Below are positions 8,225 to 15,408 of a stretch of 64,000 nt of DNA, in pieces. Both the position numbers and the translations under genes were made by a program. The DNA is from DASUAS01 sp963809795 (GTDB lineage: Bacteria > Actinomycetota > Acidimicrobiia > IMCC26256 > DASPTH01): the NCBI GenBank assembly GCA_963809795.1, contig CAWELN010000021.1:1-64000 (forward strand), written 5' to 3'. Within the stretch, counting starts at the first letter, position 1. Every line of letters begins with the position of its first letter. The notes under the pieces were generated by a model. That model was not told where the DNA came from. It searched no databases and saw only the letters and a list, made by a program, of their open reading frames with translations.

Positions 8225-9266
8225 CGCGACGGTGCGGCTCCAGCTCGGATCGCTCGATCTCGACGTCCACGTGCTGGCGGCCGACGGCGAGACGGTGGCC
8301 GTGCTCGGGCCGAACGGCGCGGGGAAGAGCACGTTCCTCCGCGCCGTCGCGGGCCTCGCACCACTGGCCGGAGGTCGAATCATGATCGACGGTTCCGTGG
8401 TCGACGACCCAGCCGAGGACCGCTACGTCGTCCCGGAGCGCCGATCAGTGGGGGTCGTCTTCCAGAACTACCTCCTGTTCCCGCACCTCTCGGTGCTGGA
8501 GAACGTGGCGTTCGGGCTGCGCAGCCGCGGGGTGTCGCGCGGCGAGGCCCGGCGACGCGCGCGCGAATGGCTCGAGCGCATGGATCTCGCCGGGTACTGC
8601 GACGCCAAGCCGAACTCGCTCTCCGGTGGGCAACAACAACGCGTGGCCCTGGCCCGCGCGCTCGTGACCGAGCCTCGCCTGCTCCTCCTCGACGAACCGC
8701 TCGCGGCGCTCGACGTGGGGACCCGAACCGAGCTGCGGCGCGAGCTTCGTGCCGAGCTGGCGAAGTTCGATGGCGCGCGCGTCATCGTCACCCACGAGCT
8801 CCTCGATGCGGTGGCACTCGCCGATCGGCTGGTCGTTCTCGAGCAAGGACGGGTCGCACAGGAAGGCAGCGTCGCGGACGTCGTGGCGCAGCCACGGTCG
8901 CGGTACGTCGCCGACCTGGTGGGGATCAACCTCTTGCGCGGGATCGGCCGCGATCACGAGGTCGAGCTCGAGACCGGCGGCACGGTGGCCACCGCCGATC
9001 CTGTCGTCGGCGACGTCTACGTGGCGATCCACCCGCACTCGGTGACGCTGCACCTGCTGGATCCCGTCGCGAGCGCGCGCAACGTCTGGCGGGGCCGGAT
9101 CGCCGGCACCGACCTGCTCGGCGACCGCGTGCGCATCCACGTCGCGGGTGAGGTCCCGCTCGTCGCCGAGGTGACCGCAGCGGCAGTCGCCGAGCTCGGC
9201 CTCCACGAGGGGGTCAGCGTCTGGACCGCGGTCAAGGCCACGGACCTCCAGATCTATCCCGCCTGA
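8214..9266 (+). CDS. modC: Molybdate ABC transporter ATP-binding protein ModC
   Basis: 350 residues from a GTG that overlaps the modB end by 11 bases. Walker A GPNGAGKST (32-40), Q-loop Q84, signature LSGGQ (136-140), Walker B LLLLD (156-160) with catalytic E161 and the H-loop in VTHELLDA are all intact. The last ~120 residues form the C-terminal regulatory region with a TOBE domain (RGRIAGTDLLGDRVRIHV), usual for ModC. It energises ModB. Confidence 0.95.
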   Translation: MTLDATVRLQLGSLDLDVHVLAADGETVAVLGPNGAGKSTFLRAVAGLAPLAGGRIMIDGSVVDDPAEDRYVVPERRSVGVVFQNYLLFPHLSVLENVAFGLRSRGVSRGEARRRAREWLERMDLAGYCDAKPNSLSGGQQQRVALARALVTEPRLLLLDEPLAALDVGTRTELRRELRAELAKFDGARVIVTHELLDAVALADRLVVLEQGRVAQEGSVADVVAQPRSRYVADLVGINLLRGIGRDHEVELETGGTVATADPVVGDVYVAIHPHSVTLHLLDPVASARNVWRGRIAGTDLLGDRVRIHVAGEVPLVAEVTAAAVAELGLHEGVSVWTAVKATDLQIYPA

Positions 9267-9298
9267 GGCAAGATGCCCGCCGACCAAGGAGACAGCAA

Positions 9299-9508
9299 AT
9301 GAAGTTGAGCACCCGCAACCAGATCAGTGGCACCGTCGCCGACGTGCACGTCGGTGAGGTCATGGCCTCGGTGAAGGTCACCCTCGGCTCGGGCGAGACG
9401 ATCACCGCGGCCATCACCGCCGAAGCCGTCGCCGACCTCGGGCTCGAGCCGGGCAAGCCGGTCACCGTGCTCGTCAAGGCCACCGAGGTGATGCTGGCGA
9501 CGGACTGA
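9299..9508 (+). CDS. Stand-alone TOBE/Mop-domain molybdate-binding protein (molbindin-like)
   Basis: 69 residues made of a single TOBE domain: KLSTRNQISGTVADVHVGEVMASVKVTL, then AITAEAVADLGLEPGKPVTVLVKATEVML. AAGGAGACAGCAA before the ATG is a strong ribosome site. Proteins of this type oligomerise and store or buffer molybdate in the cytoplasm. It is the last gene of the molybdate operon, 32 bases after modC. Confidence 0.9.
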   Translation: MKLSTRNQISGTVADVHVGEVMASVKVTLGSGETITAAITAEAVADLGLEPGKPVTVLVKATEVMLATD

Positions 9509-9511
9509 CCC

Positions 9512-9991
9512 TCATCCGGCGCGGGCGCCGGGCTCGGGTCGCGGTGGGAAGGCGCCCCACGAGCGGGTGAGCGCCTTCAGGTGCGCAGCGAGCGCGGGCA
9601 GTGCGGCGGGTGCGAGGTAGGTGTCGGCGCCCAGGTCGAGCAGCTCGGTGGGGGTCATCAGTTGCTCCGACGGATGGCCGGTGTGCACCACGATGATGCG
9701 GGTGGTGGCGCGCTGCTGCTGCACCAGCTGCTCCAGGTCGTCCTCGCGTGAATCGATGACGATGGCCGCCGGCGTGTCGCGGGTCTCGAGGACGACGCGA
9801 TACGAGGGGCCGAGCGCCTCGCCGAGGGACGGCAACCAGCGGGCCGAGCGGGGGGAGAGCAGGACCTGCTTGGGCGGCGGCTCGGGCACGACGCGGTCAT
9901 GGCCACGACCGCCTCCACGGATGAGGCGGAACCGTCGGACGTGGTCGGGGGCCGCGGTGTCGGGGGCGGCAGTGTCGGGGGCGATGCTCAT
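9512..9991 (-). CDS. Hypothetical protein with a degenerate receiver-like domain
   Basis: 159 residues from the ATG at 9991 (GAGGTCACC ribosome site); an in-frame ATG at 10033 is less well supported. After a proline- and alanine-rich, probably disordered N-terminus and a basic RFRLIRGGGRGHD patch, residues ~55-150 look like a response-regulator receiver fold: AAIVIDSREDDLEQL, TRIIVVHTGHPSEQ and ELLDLGADTYLAPAALPALAAHLKAL resemble the DxxxP, T/S and K regions. The final lysine is replaced by alanine, so phosphorylation is doubtful. No family name can be given. Confidence 0.6.
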   Translation of the reverse strand: MSIAPDTAAPDTAAPDHVRRFRLIRGGGRGHDRVVPEPPPKQVLLSPRSARWLPSLGEALGPSYRVVLETRDTPAAIVIDSREDDLEQLVQQQRATTRIIVVHTGHPSEQLMTPTELLDLGADTYLAPAALPALAAHLKALTRSWGAFPPRPEPGARAG

Positions 9992-10021
9992 GGTGACCTC
10001 GATTCGGTGGGGGGTTCCGAT

Positions 10022-10052
10022 GTGCACCCCCACCCTGCCCGTGCACTGTCAA
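10022..10052 (-). promoter_or_regulatory. TTGACA -35 element with two GTGCAC palindromes
   Basis: On the minus strand an exact TTGACA (10052-10047) is followed at once by GTGCAC (10046-10041), then 13 bases later by a second GTGCAC (10027-10022). The gene at 9991 starts downstream. No good -10 was found at the usual distance, so this is an operator/promoter candidate only. Confidence 0.3.
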
Positions 10053-10099
10053 GCGACGGTGTGGACCACGTGAGAACTCGACAAGAGTCGCGGATCCCG

Positions 10100-11434
10100 T
10101 CAGGGGTGGAACTTCTGGATGGGCTCGTGGCGCGCCATGGCCGAGCCCGCGGGACCGCAGAGCATCTTGTAGCGCAGGTACCGGCGGTGGAAGAGCTGCA
10201 GCAGCTCCTCGTCGTGGGCACCGGCGTCGGCGAGCACGAACTCCTCCAGCGCGGCGTCGCCGTCCTGCCAGGTCGAGGGTCGTCGGCCGAGGAACGCCCG
10301 CAGGTCGTCGAGGTCGGCCGCGGTGCACGCGTCGCCGATCTCGTCGAACCGCTGGAGGTGGCGGGCGAGGCGGAACGCGATCCGCAGCTGGTGACGCTCG
10401 TACTCGTCGGCGACGTCGAGCGCGCGCAACGATCGCACGAGGTGTTCATGGGCGGCGGCCACCGGTGAGTCGCGTGGTACGGGCACGTCGACCGGCTCCA
10501 GCTCGTCGACGCCGAGGATCTCGCCGAGCCCCTCGATCGCGAACAGGTTCGTCTCGCTCGCCCACTGCATGTTGGTCATGTAGTCGGACGCGGCGGGCGG
10601 CGCCGCGAGCGCGGCGTGGAAGACCATCTGGTTCGTCAACGCGAACACGAAGTGGTGGTGCATGATGGCGGCGAGGTCGACCGGCGCGCCCGAGTGCTTC
10701 GCGTACTGGTCGTAGAGCGCATTCATGTCGCCGAAGCCGAGCACGGTGTCGCGCATGCGGAACGCGGCGAGGTCCATCATCGGATCACCCAGATGACCGA
10801 GCTCGAGGTCGAGGATCGCGGTGACGTGACCGTCCTGGTGATGGAACTGGCCCGAGTCCCACACGATCGGCGTCTCGCGGCGCTGCGTGTCGACCGGGTT
10901 GCGGTCGATCCACCCCAGACAGAACTCGAGGAACGGGTCGGGCCGCACCTTGGTGGCGCGGTACCCGGCCACGTACACGTCGAGGCCGACCCGTCCCGAC
11001 CCGCTCGGCGTCGCGGCCCGTGTGATGCCCGCGCGCGCGTACGGCTCGGGGTCGAGCTGGTGGATGCGGGCGAGGATCGCCATGTACTCGTCCATCACCG
11101 CAGCCCGCTGTTCGTCGGTGGCGGCGTCGAAGTTGTTCTCACCGGGCACGACGTCGATCACGAACGCGCGGGGATCGTCGGACCATCCGTACACGTGGGC
11201 CACGGGGATGCCGTCGGCCTCGAGCAGCTGTTGGAAGGTCATCTCGTGCTCGAGCGGGAAGAGGGGTGCCGCGTCGGTGCGGTCACCCCGCACCATGATC
11301 GTCGACTGTTCGCCGCCACGGTCGACGTCGACGAACCACACCGGCCGCCACCGCGCCTGCTTGCGGATCCCCACGATGGTCCCGCCCAGGTGCTCGCGGA
11401 ACCAGTCGGCGATGTGCTCGTCGGTGCGGTCCAC
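10100..11434 (-). CDS. APH-family phosphotransferase (ACAD10/ACAD11-type kinase domain), atypical catalytic motif
   Basis: 444 residues. The N-terminal lobe (ARWRPVWFVDVD, HEMTFQQLLEADGIPVAHVYGW) and C-terminal lobe (VTAILDLELGHLGDPMMDLAAFRMRD) match the aminoglycoside-phosphotransferase fold used by kinases of hydroxyacyl-CoA catabolism. The usual HGDxxxxN catalytic loop reads VWDSGQFH, keeping the aspartate but changing histidine, glycine and asparagine; the metal-binding aspartate (LDLE) is kept. The ~110-residue C-terminal extension is helical and unassigned. The GTG at 11434 lies 2 bases after the stop of the acyl-CoA dehydrogenase gene, so the pair is cotranscribed. Family precedent: phosphorylation of 4-hydroxyacyl-CoA before dehydrogenation (LvaA/LvaC, ACAD10/11). 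Confidence 0.8.
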   Translation of the reverse strand: MDRTDEHIADWFREHLGGTIVGIRKQARWRPVWFVDVDRGGEQSTIMVRGDRTDAAPLFPLEHEMTFQQLLEADGIPVAHVYGWSDDPRAFVIDVVPGENNFDAATDEQRAAVMDEYMAILARIHQLDPEPYARAGITRAATPSGSGRVGLDVYVAGYRATKVRPDPFLEFCLGWIDRNPVDTQRRETPIVWDSGQFHHQDGHVTAILDLELGHLGDPMMDLAAFRMRDTVLGFGDMNALYDQYAKHSGAPVDLAAIMHHHFVFALTNQMVFHAALAAPPAASDYMTNMQWASETNLFAIEGLGEILGVDELEPVDVPVPRDSPVAAAHEHLVRSLRALDVADEYERHQLRIAFRLARHLQRFDEIGDACTAADLDDLRAFLGRRPSTWQDGDAALEEFVLADAGAHDEELLQLFHRRYLRYKMLCGPAGSAMARHEPIQKFHP

Positions 11435-11436
11435 GG

Positions 11437-12588
11437 TCAGCCCCGGGTGATCTTGCGCCCGATGATCTCCTTCATGATCTCGGTGGTCCCTCCGTAGATC
11501 GTGGTGACCCGCGCGTCGATGTAGGCCCGGGCGATCGGATACTCGAGCATGTATCCGTAGCCGCCGTGGAGCTGCACGCACCGGTCGACCGTGCGCTTCT
11601 GCAGCTCGGTGCACCACCACTTCGCTTCGGCGGCCTCCTCGACCGTGAGCTCGCCGTCGTTGAGCGCGTCGACGCACCGGTCGACGAAGACCTGCGCGAT
11701 GTCGACTTCGGTGCGCATCTCGGCCAGGGCGAAGCGCGTGTTCTGGAACGACGCGATGGGGGAGCCGAAGGCGGTGCGCTGCTGCACGTACTCGAGCGTC
11801 CAGCGCAGCGCGGCTTCGGCCGCGGCGACGCCGGCGATGGCGATCGAGAGTCGCTCCTGCGGCAGGTTGTCGACGAGGTGCGCGAACCCCTTCCCCTCGA
11901 CGCCGAGCAGGTTGTCGACCGGCACGGGGACGTCGGTGAAGAAGAGCTCGGCCGTGTCCTGCGCGTGGAGGCCGACCTTCTCCAGGTTGCGACCGCGCTC
12001 GAAGCCGTCCATGCCGCGTTCGAGCACGAGCAGGCTCATGCCGGAGTGCCGTTGCGACGGGTCGGTCTTGACCGCGGTGATCACGAGATCGGCGTTGATG
12101 CCGTTGGTGATGAACGTCTTGGCGCCGTTCACGACGTAGTGGTCGCCGTCGCGGACGGCGGAGGTGCTCATCGAGGCGAGGTCGGAGCCGATGCCCGGTT
12201 CGGTCATCGCGATGGCGGTGATCATCTCGCCCGACGCGATCCCTGGCAGCCAGCGGCTCCGCTGCTCGTCGGTCGCCAACGACAGGAAGTAGGGGAGGCA
12301 GATGTCGGAGTGCAGCGTGAGCCCGAGGCCGGCGGCGGCGACGCCGGCGTACTGCAGCTCCTCGCTGATCACCTGGTTGTACCGGAAGTCGTCGACGCCG
12401 CCCCCGCCGAGCTCCTCCGGGACGGCCATGCCCAGGAACCCCGCCGCGCCTGCGGTCGCGAACAGCTCGCGCGGCACGACGCCCTGCTCGTTCCACACGA
12501 TGTGGTGCGGCACCATCTCCCGCTCGACGAAGGTGCGGAAGCTGTCGCGGAAGAGGTCGTGGTCCTCGGTGAATTGGGTGCGGCGCAT
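11437..12588 (-). CDS. Acyl-CoA dehydrogenase family protein
   Basis: 383 residues, full length. AIAMTEPGIGSDLASMSTSAVRDGDHYVVNGAKTFITNG carries both family signatures, ERLSIAIAGVAAAEAALRWTLEYVQQRTAFGSPIASFQ is the central helix region, and LHGGYGYMLEYPIARAYIDARVTTIYGGTTEIMKEIIGRKI is the C-terminal signature; the catalytic glutamate position near YGGTTEI is normal. It is an FAD enzyme that forms an alpha-beta double bond in an acyl-CoA. A -10 box TATCCT ends 6 bases before the ATG. It is paired with the downstream APH-like kinase, a layout like LvaC/LvaA or the fused human ACAD10/11. Confidence 0.92.
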   Translation of the reverse strand: MRRTQFTEDHDLFRDSFRTFVEREMVPHHIVWNEQGVVPRELFATAGAAGFLGMAVPEELGGGGVDDFRYNQVISEELQYAGVAAAGLGLTLHSDICLPYFLSLATDEQRSRWLPGIASGEMITAIAMTEPGIGSDLASMSTSAVRDGDHYVVNGAKTFITNGINADLVITAVKTDPSQRHSGMSLLVLERGMDGFERGRNLEKVGLHAQDTAELFFTDVPVPVDNLLGVEGKGFAHLVDNLPQERLSIAIAGVAAAEAALRWTLEYVQQRTAFGSPIASFQNTRFALAEMRTEVDIAQVFVDRCVDALNDGELTVEEAAEAKWWCTELQKRTVDRCVQLHGGYGYMLEYPIARAYIDARVTTIYGGTTEIMKEIIGRKITRG

Positions 12589-12594
12589 GCGGCG

Positions 12595-12600
12595 AGGATA
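12595..12600 (-). promoter_or_regulatory. -10 box TATCCT before the acyl-CoA dehydrogenase gene
   Basis: TATCCT on the minus strand ends 6 bases before the ATG at 12588, with no ribosome site between them. A leaderless start is likely. It would drive the dehydrogenase-kinase pair. Confidence 0.42.
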
Positions 12601-12614
12601 CGGCCGCACGTGGG

Positions 12615-13475
12615 TCAGGCGAACACCTCGCGCGACCACTCGACCAGCTGTGGCGCCAGCTTGGGCCACCGGTCGAACAGCTTGCCGCTCACCCGGTGGT
12701 CGGCCGACCGCTCGATCCATTCGCGATCGCCCCACGGCGGCTCGACGAGCCGTGCGTGGGGCAGCATCGACGCCACCGCCTCCGACGTCTCGCGCGTGTG
12801 GTACGCGTCGCTCTCGCCGCTGCGGAACACCAGCGCGGGCACGCCGACCGCGGCGGCATCCTCGGTCGTGAGGCCGGGAACCAGCTCGCCGCCGCAGGGG
12901 CAGTACGCCAGCATCCACCGCTCCATCGTCTTCACGAACTCGCCGCGGTCCTGGTCGAGGATGCGCTGCCGGTTCGACGGGTTGCGGGAGATCACCTCTT
13001 CCCATTCGGGGAGCGCGGCGACGGCGTCCATGCCGTCCTCCCACGCCTTCACCAGGTTCTGGCCGCAGTAGTGCATGCCCAGGCTCATGAGCCCGAAGGC
13101 GCCGCCGCTGATCCACCAGACCGCGAGCCCGGCGGCGACGTCGGGGTGGCGCGACGCCGTGAGCAACGACACCCGCGCGCCGCCCGAGCCACCGCTGATG
13201 ACCGCGGGCGTCAGGTCGAGGTGCCGGAGCAAGGCGGCGAGGGTGTCGGCCTGCATGGCGGATTCGGATGCCCCGGTGAAGCACACGTCCGACGCACCGC
13301 AGTTCGGCCGGTCGTAGATCAGGACCTGGTTCCCCGCCTCGGCCAGCTCCTCCGCCAACTCCCGAACGCCGGGGAAGTCCTTGCTGAACCGGCCCCCCGG
13401 TGTGATCGCCCAGGGCCGACCCTCGCCGATGACCTCGTACGCGATGGTGACGTCGTTGACGGTTGCATGAGGCAT
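12615..13475 (-). CDS. Alpha/beta-fold hydrolase
   Basis: 286 residues. The nucleophile elbow is GGSGGA with S97; YDRPNCGASD (54-63) is the typical strand-loop of the fold; the acid (near GESDAYHT) and the late histidine are plausible but not certain because the usual GH motif near the C-terminus is weak (SADHRVSGKLF). CPCGGE in the cap region is a local cysteine pair. The substrate is unknown. It is divergent from the amidohydrolase gene, with only 24 bases between the two start codons. Confidence 0.83.
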   Translation of the reverse strand: MPHATVNDVTIAYEVIGEGRPWAITPGGRFSKDFPGVRELAEELAEAGNQVLIYDRPNCGASDVCFTGASESAMQADTLAALLRHLDLTPAVISGGSGGARVSLLTASRHPDVAAGLAVWWISGGAFGLMSLGMHYCGQNLVKAWEDGMDAVAALPEWEEVISRNPSNRQRILDQDRGEFVKTMERWMLAYCPCGGELVPGLTTEDAAAVGVPALVFRSGESDAYHTRETSEAVASMLPHARLVEPPWGDREWIERSADHRVSGKLFDRWPKLAPQLVEWSREVFA

Positions 13476-13481
13476 GGGGCG

Positions 13482-13491
13482 ACCCTAACCT
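13482..13491. promoter_or_regulatory. Overlapping divergent -10 boxes (TAGGGT minus, TAACCT plus)
   Basis: The 24 bases between the divergent starts at 13475 and 13500 hold TAGGGT on the minus strand (13487-13482) and TAACCT on the plus strand (13486-13491). They share two base pairs. Each ends 6-8 bases before its start codon, so both transcripts would be leaderless and the two -35 regions would lie inside the opposite gene. Confidence 0.5.
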
Positions 13492-13499
13492 CGACCCCG

Positions 13500-14663
13500 A
13501 TGCTGGACAACGGAACGCTCGTCATCGACGCCGACTCGCACTGGACGGAACCGCACGATCTCTTCACCAGGGTCGCGCCGCCCGAGGTCAAGGACCGCGT
13601 GCCGCGGGTGGAGGAGGTCGACGGCATCCCCACCTGGGTGTTCGACGGCCACGTCCTCGGCCAGGCCACCGCGGCCGCCGTCATCGGCCGCGACGGCAAG
13701 AAGGAGAGCGCCGACATCGGGCTCAACCAGTGGTCGATCGACGACATCCACGTCGGCGCGTACGACCCGAAGGTGCGGCTCGAGGTTCTCGACGAGTGCG
13801 GCATCGACGCGCAGATCATCTTCCCGAGCACCATCGGTCTCGGCGGCCAGGACCTCGGCATGGTGGAGGACCAGGACCTGTGCCGCCTGGTGATCGAGCT
13901 CTACAACGACCAGATGGCGGAGATCCAGGCCGACTCCGGCGACCGGCTCCTGCCGATGCCGCTGATGCCGGCGTGGGACATCGACACCTGCATCACCGAA
14001 GCCAAGCGGGTCGGCGCGCTCGGCGCGCGCGGGGTGAACATGACGTCCGATCCCCAGGATCTCGGCGCGCCCGACCTCGGCGACCGCGCCTGGGACCCGT
14101 TCTGGGAGACGTGCACCGAGTACCAGCTGCCGGTCCACTTCCACATCGGCGCCAGCGTCACCGCGATGACGTTCTACGGCAAGTACCCGTGGGACTCGCA
14201 CCCCATGGACACGAAGCTCGCCATCTGTGGGTCGCTCCTGTTCATCGGCAACGCGCGCGTCGTCACCAACCTCATCCTGTCCGGCATGTTCGACCGTCAT
14301 CCCGACCTGAAGATGGTGTCGGTGGAGAGCGGGGTCGGCTGGGTGCCGTTCATCCTCGAGACGCTCGACTACGAGATGTCCGAGAACGCGCCGACCGAGC
14401 TGGCGAAGCTGAAGAAGATGCCGTCCGAGTACTTCCGGAGCAACCTCTACGCGACGTTCTGGTTCGAGAACAACCGCAACAAGCTGCCGGACCTCATCGA
14501 GGCGGTCGGCGAGGACAGCATCCTCTTCGAGACCGACTTCCCGCACCCGACGTGCCTCTACCCGAACCCGCTCGCGTCGGTCGCGGCGAAGATGGCCACC
14601 TTGGCGCCGGAGGTCCAGAAGAAGATCTACGGCGAGAACGCCCGCAAGCTCTACCGTCTCTGA
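13500..14663 (+). CDS. Amidohydrolase-2 family metal-dependent hydrolase
   Basis: 387 residues. The N-terminus TLVIDADSHWTEP carries the metal-binding DxDxH variant of the amidohydrolase-2 (PF04909, ACMSD-like) family. HFHIGAS (middle) and DRHPDLKMVSVESGVGWVPFILETLDYEM, then FETDFPHPTCLYP (late metal aspartate) complete the pattern. The family carries out hydrolysis or decarboxylation in aromatic and other ring catabolism. The ATG at 13500 is 8 bases after TAACCT and lacks a ribosome site. A 3Fe-4S ferredoxin gene follows after one base. The gene at 33257-34369 is a relative. Confidence 0.88.
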   Translation: MLDNGTLVIDADSHWTEPHDLFTRVAPPEVKDRVPRVEEVDGIPTWVFDGHVLGQATAAAVIGRDGKKESADIGLNQWSIDDIHVGAYDPKVRLEVLDECGIDAQIIFPSTIGLGGQDLGMVEDQDLCRLVIELYNDQMAEIQADSGDRLLPMPLMPAWDIDTCITEAKRVGALGARGVNMTSDPQDLGAPDLGDRAWDPFWETCTEYQLPVHFHIGASVTAMTFYGKYPWDSHPMDTKLAICGSLLFIGNARVVTNLILSGMFDRHPDLKMVSVESGVGWVPFILETLDYEMSENAPTELAKLKKMPSEYFRSNLYATFWFENNRNKLPDLIEAVGEDSILFETDFPHPTCLYPNPLASVAAKMATLAPEVQKKIYGENARKLYRL

Positions 14664-14664
14664 G

Positions 14665-14853
14665 ATGAACGTCGAGGTCGACGCCGACTGCTGCGGCGGA
14701 TTCGGGCAGTGCGTGACCATCTGCCCCGACGTGTTCGAGCTCACTGACGCGGGCTACGCCGTCGTGCGCGTCGACACCGTGCCCGCGGAGCTGGAGGCGG
14801 CCGTGCGGCAAGCGGAGCAGGCCTGCCCGACGAACGCGATCACGGTGACCTGA
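14665..14853 (+). CDS. 3Fe-4S ferredoxin of the cytochrome P450 partner type
   Basis: 62 residues. The cluster motif is C10-GG-F13-GQ-C16 ... C54-P; in this family C-x2-X-x2-C-xn-CP binds a [3Fe-4S] cluster and the variable X (here Phe13) replaces the fourth cysteine. C9 and C20 are extra cysteines. Such ferredoxins pass single electrons to P450s. Its ATG is one base after the amidohydrolase stop, and no P450 is in this transcript, so it may serve the three P450s further along (20.0, 22.8 and 27.0 kb). Confidence 0.9.
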   Translation: MNVEVDADCCGGFGQCVTICPDVFELTDAGYAVVRVDTVPAELEAAVRQAEQACPTNAITVT

Positions 14854-14866
14854 CCGTCGCCGCCTC

Positions 14867-15307
14867 TCAACCGGCGAGGCCGTCGCGGTAGGTCATGGGC
14901 AGCAACTCGAGCAGCTGGCCGTCGGGATCGCGGATCATGACCGCGGCGCCGACGTTCGTCTGCTCGAGCACGCTTCCACCGAGCTCGACCGCCTTGGCCG
15001 CGGTCGCGTCGATGTCGTCGACCGACACCGAGATGTGGGTCAGCCCGATCTCGTTCATGACGCGAGGTGACGCGGGAGCGTGTGCCCCCGCGTCGGCGTA
15101 GTACATCAGCTCCAGTACGAACGCGTCCTGGCGCAGGTAGACGGCCGTGACCCCGATCGGCGGCTCGAGATCGATCAGCTTCGACACCATCGCATCGGGT
15201 GGTTCGAGCTCACGCCAGTAGTCGAAGCCGAGGACCTCCTCGTAGAACCGACGCGACCGCGCCATGTCGGTGACGCAGACACCCACGTGGTTGAACACCG
15301 GACTCAT
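14867..15307 (-). CDS. VOC-family (glyoxalase/bleomycin-resistance fold) protein
   Basis: 146 residues from the ATG at 15307 with the ribosome site AAGGAGCGACGA. It begins FNHVGVCVTDMARSRRFYEEVLGF, the first beta-alpha-beta-beta-beta unit with metal histidine; the second half has GLTHISVSVDDIDATAAKAVELGG and MIRDPDGQLLELLP with the second histidine and the metal glutamate. Members are metal-dependent isomerases, epimerases or dioxygenases, or binding proteins. The reaction is not known. It is convergent with the ferredoxin gene and divergent from the epoxide hydrolase gene. Confidence 0.86.
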   Translation of the reverse strand: MSPVFNHVGVCVTDMARSRRFYEEVLGFDYWRELEPPDAMVSKLIDLEPPIGVTAVYLRQDAFVLELMYYADAGAHAPASPRVMNEIGLTHISVSVDDIDATAAKAVELGGSVLEQTNVGAAVMIRDPDGQLLELLPMTYRDGLAG

Positions 15308-15396
15308 TCGTCGCTCCTTCGCTGCTTGCTCGGCCTCGTCACGGGTCGATTCCGCTCCGCCGTCCCGCCCTCCGGGCACGGCTCTGCTTCATCTCT

Positions 15397-15402
15397 TAGT
15401 CT
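15397..15402 (+). promoter_or_regulatory. -10 box TAGTCT before the epoxide hydrolase gene
   Basis: TAGTCT ends 6 bases before the GTG at 15409; no ribosome site lies between. Consistent with leaderless transcription. Confidence 0.45.
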
Positions 15403-15408
15403 CACCGC

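Noticed and set aside
9516..9531. CCGGCGC-GG-GCGCCGG as a terminator of the molybdate operon
   Set aside because: The loop is only 2 bases and the sequence lies in the coding end of the convergent gene; GC-rich self-complementary words are common here.
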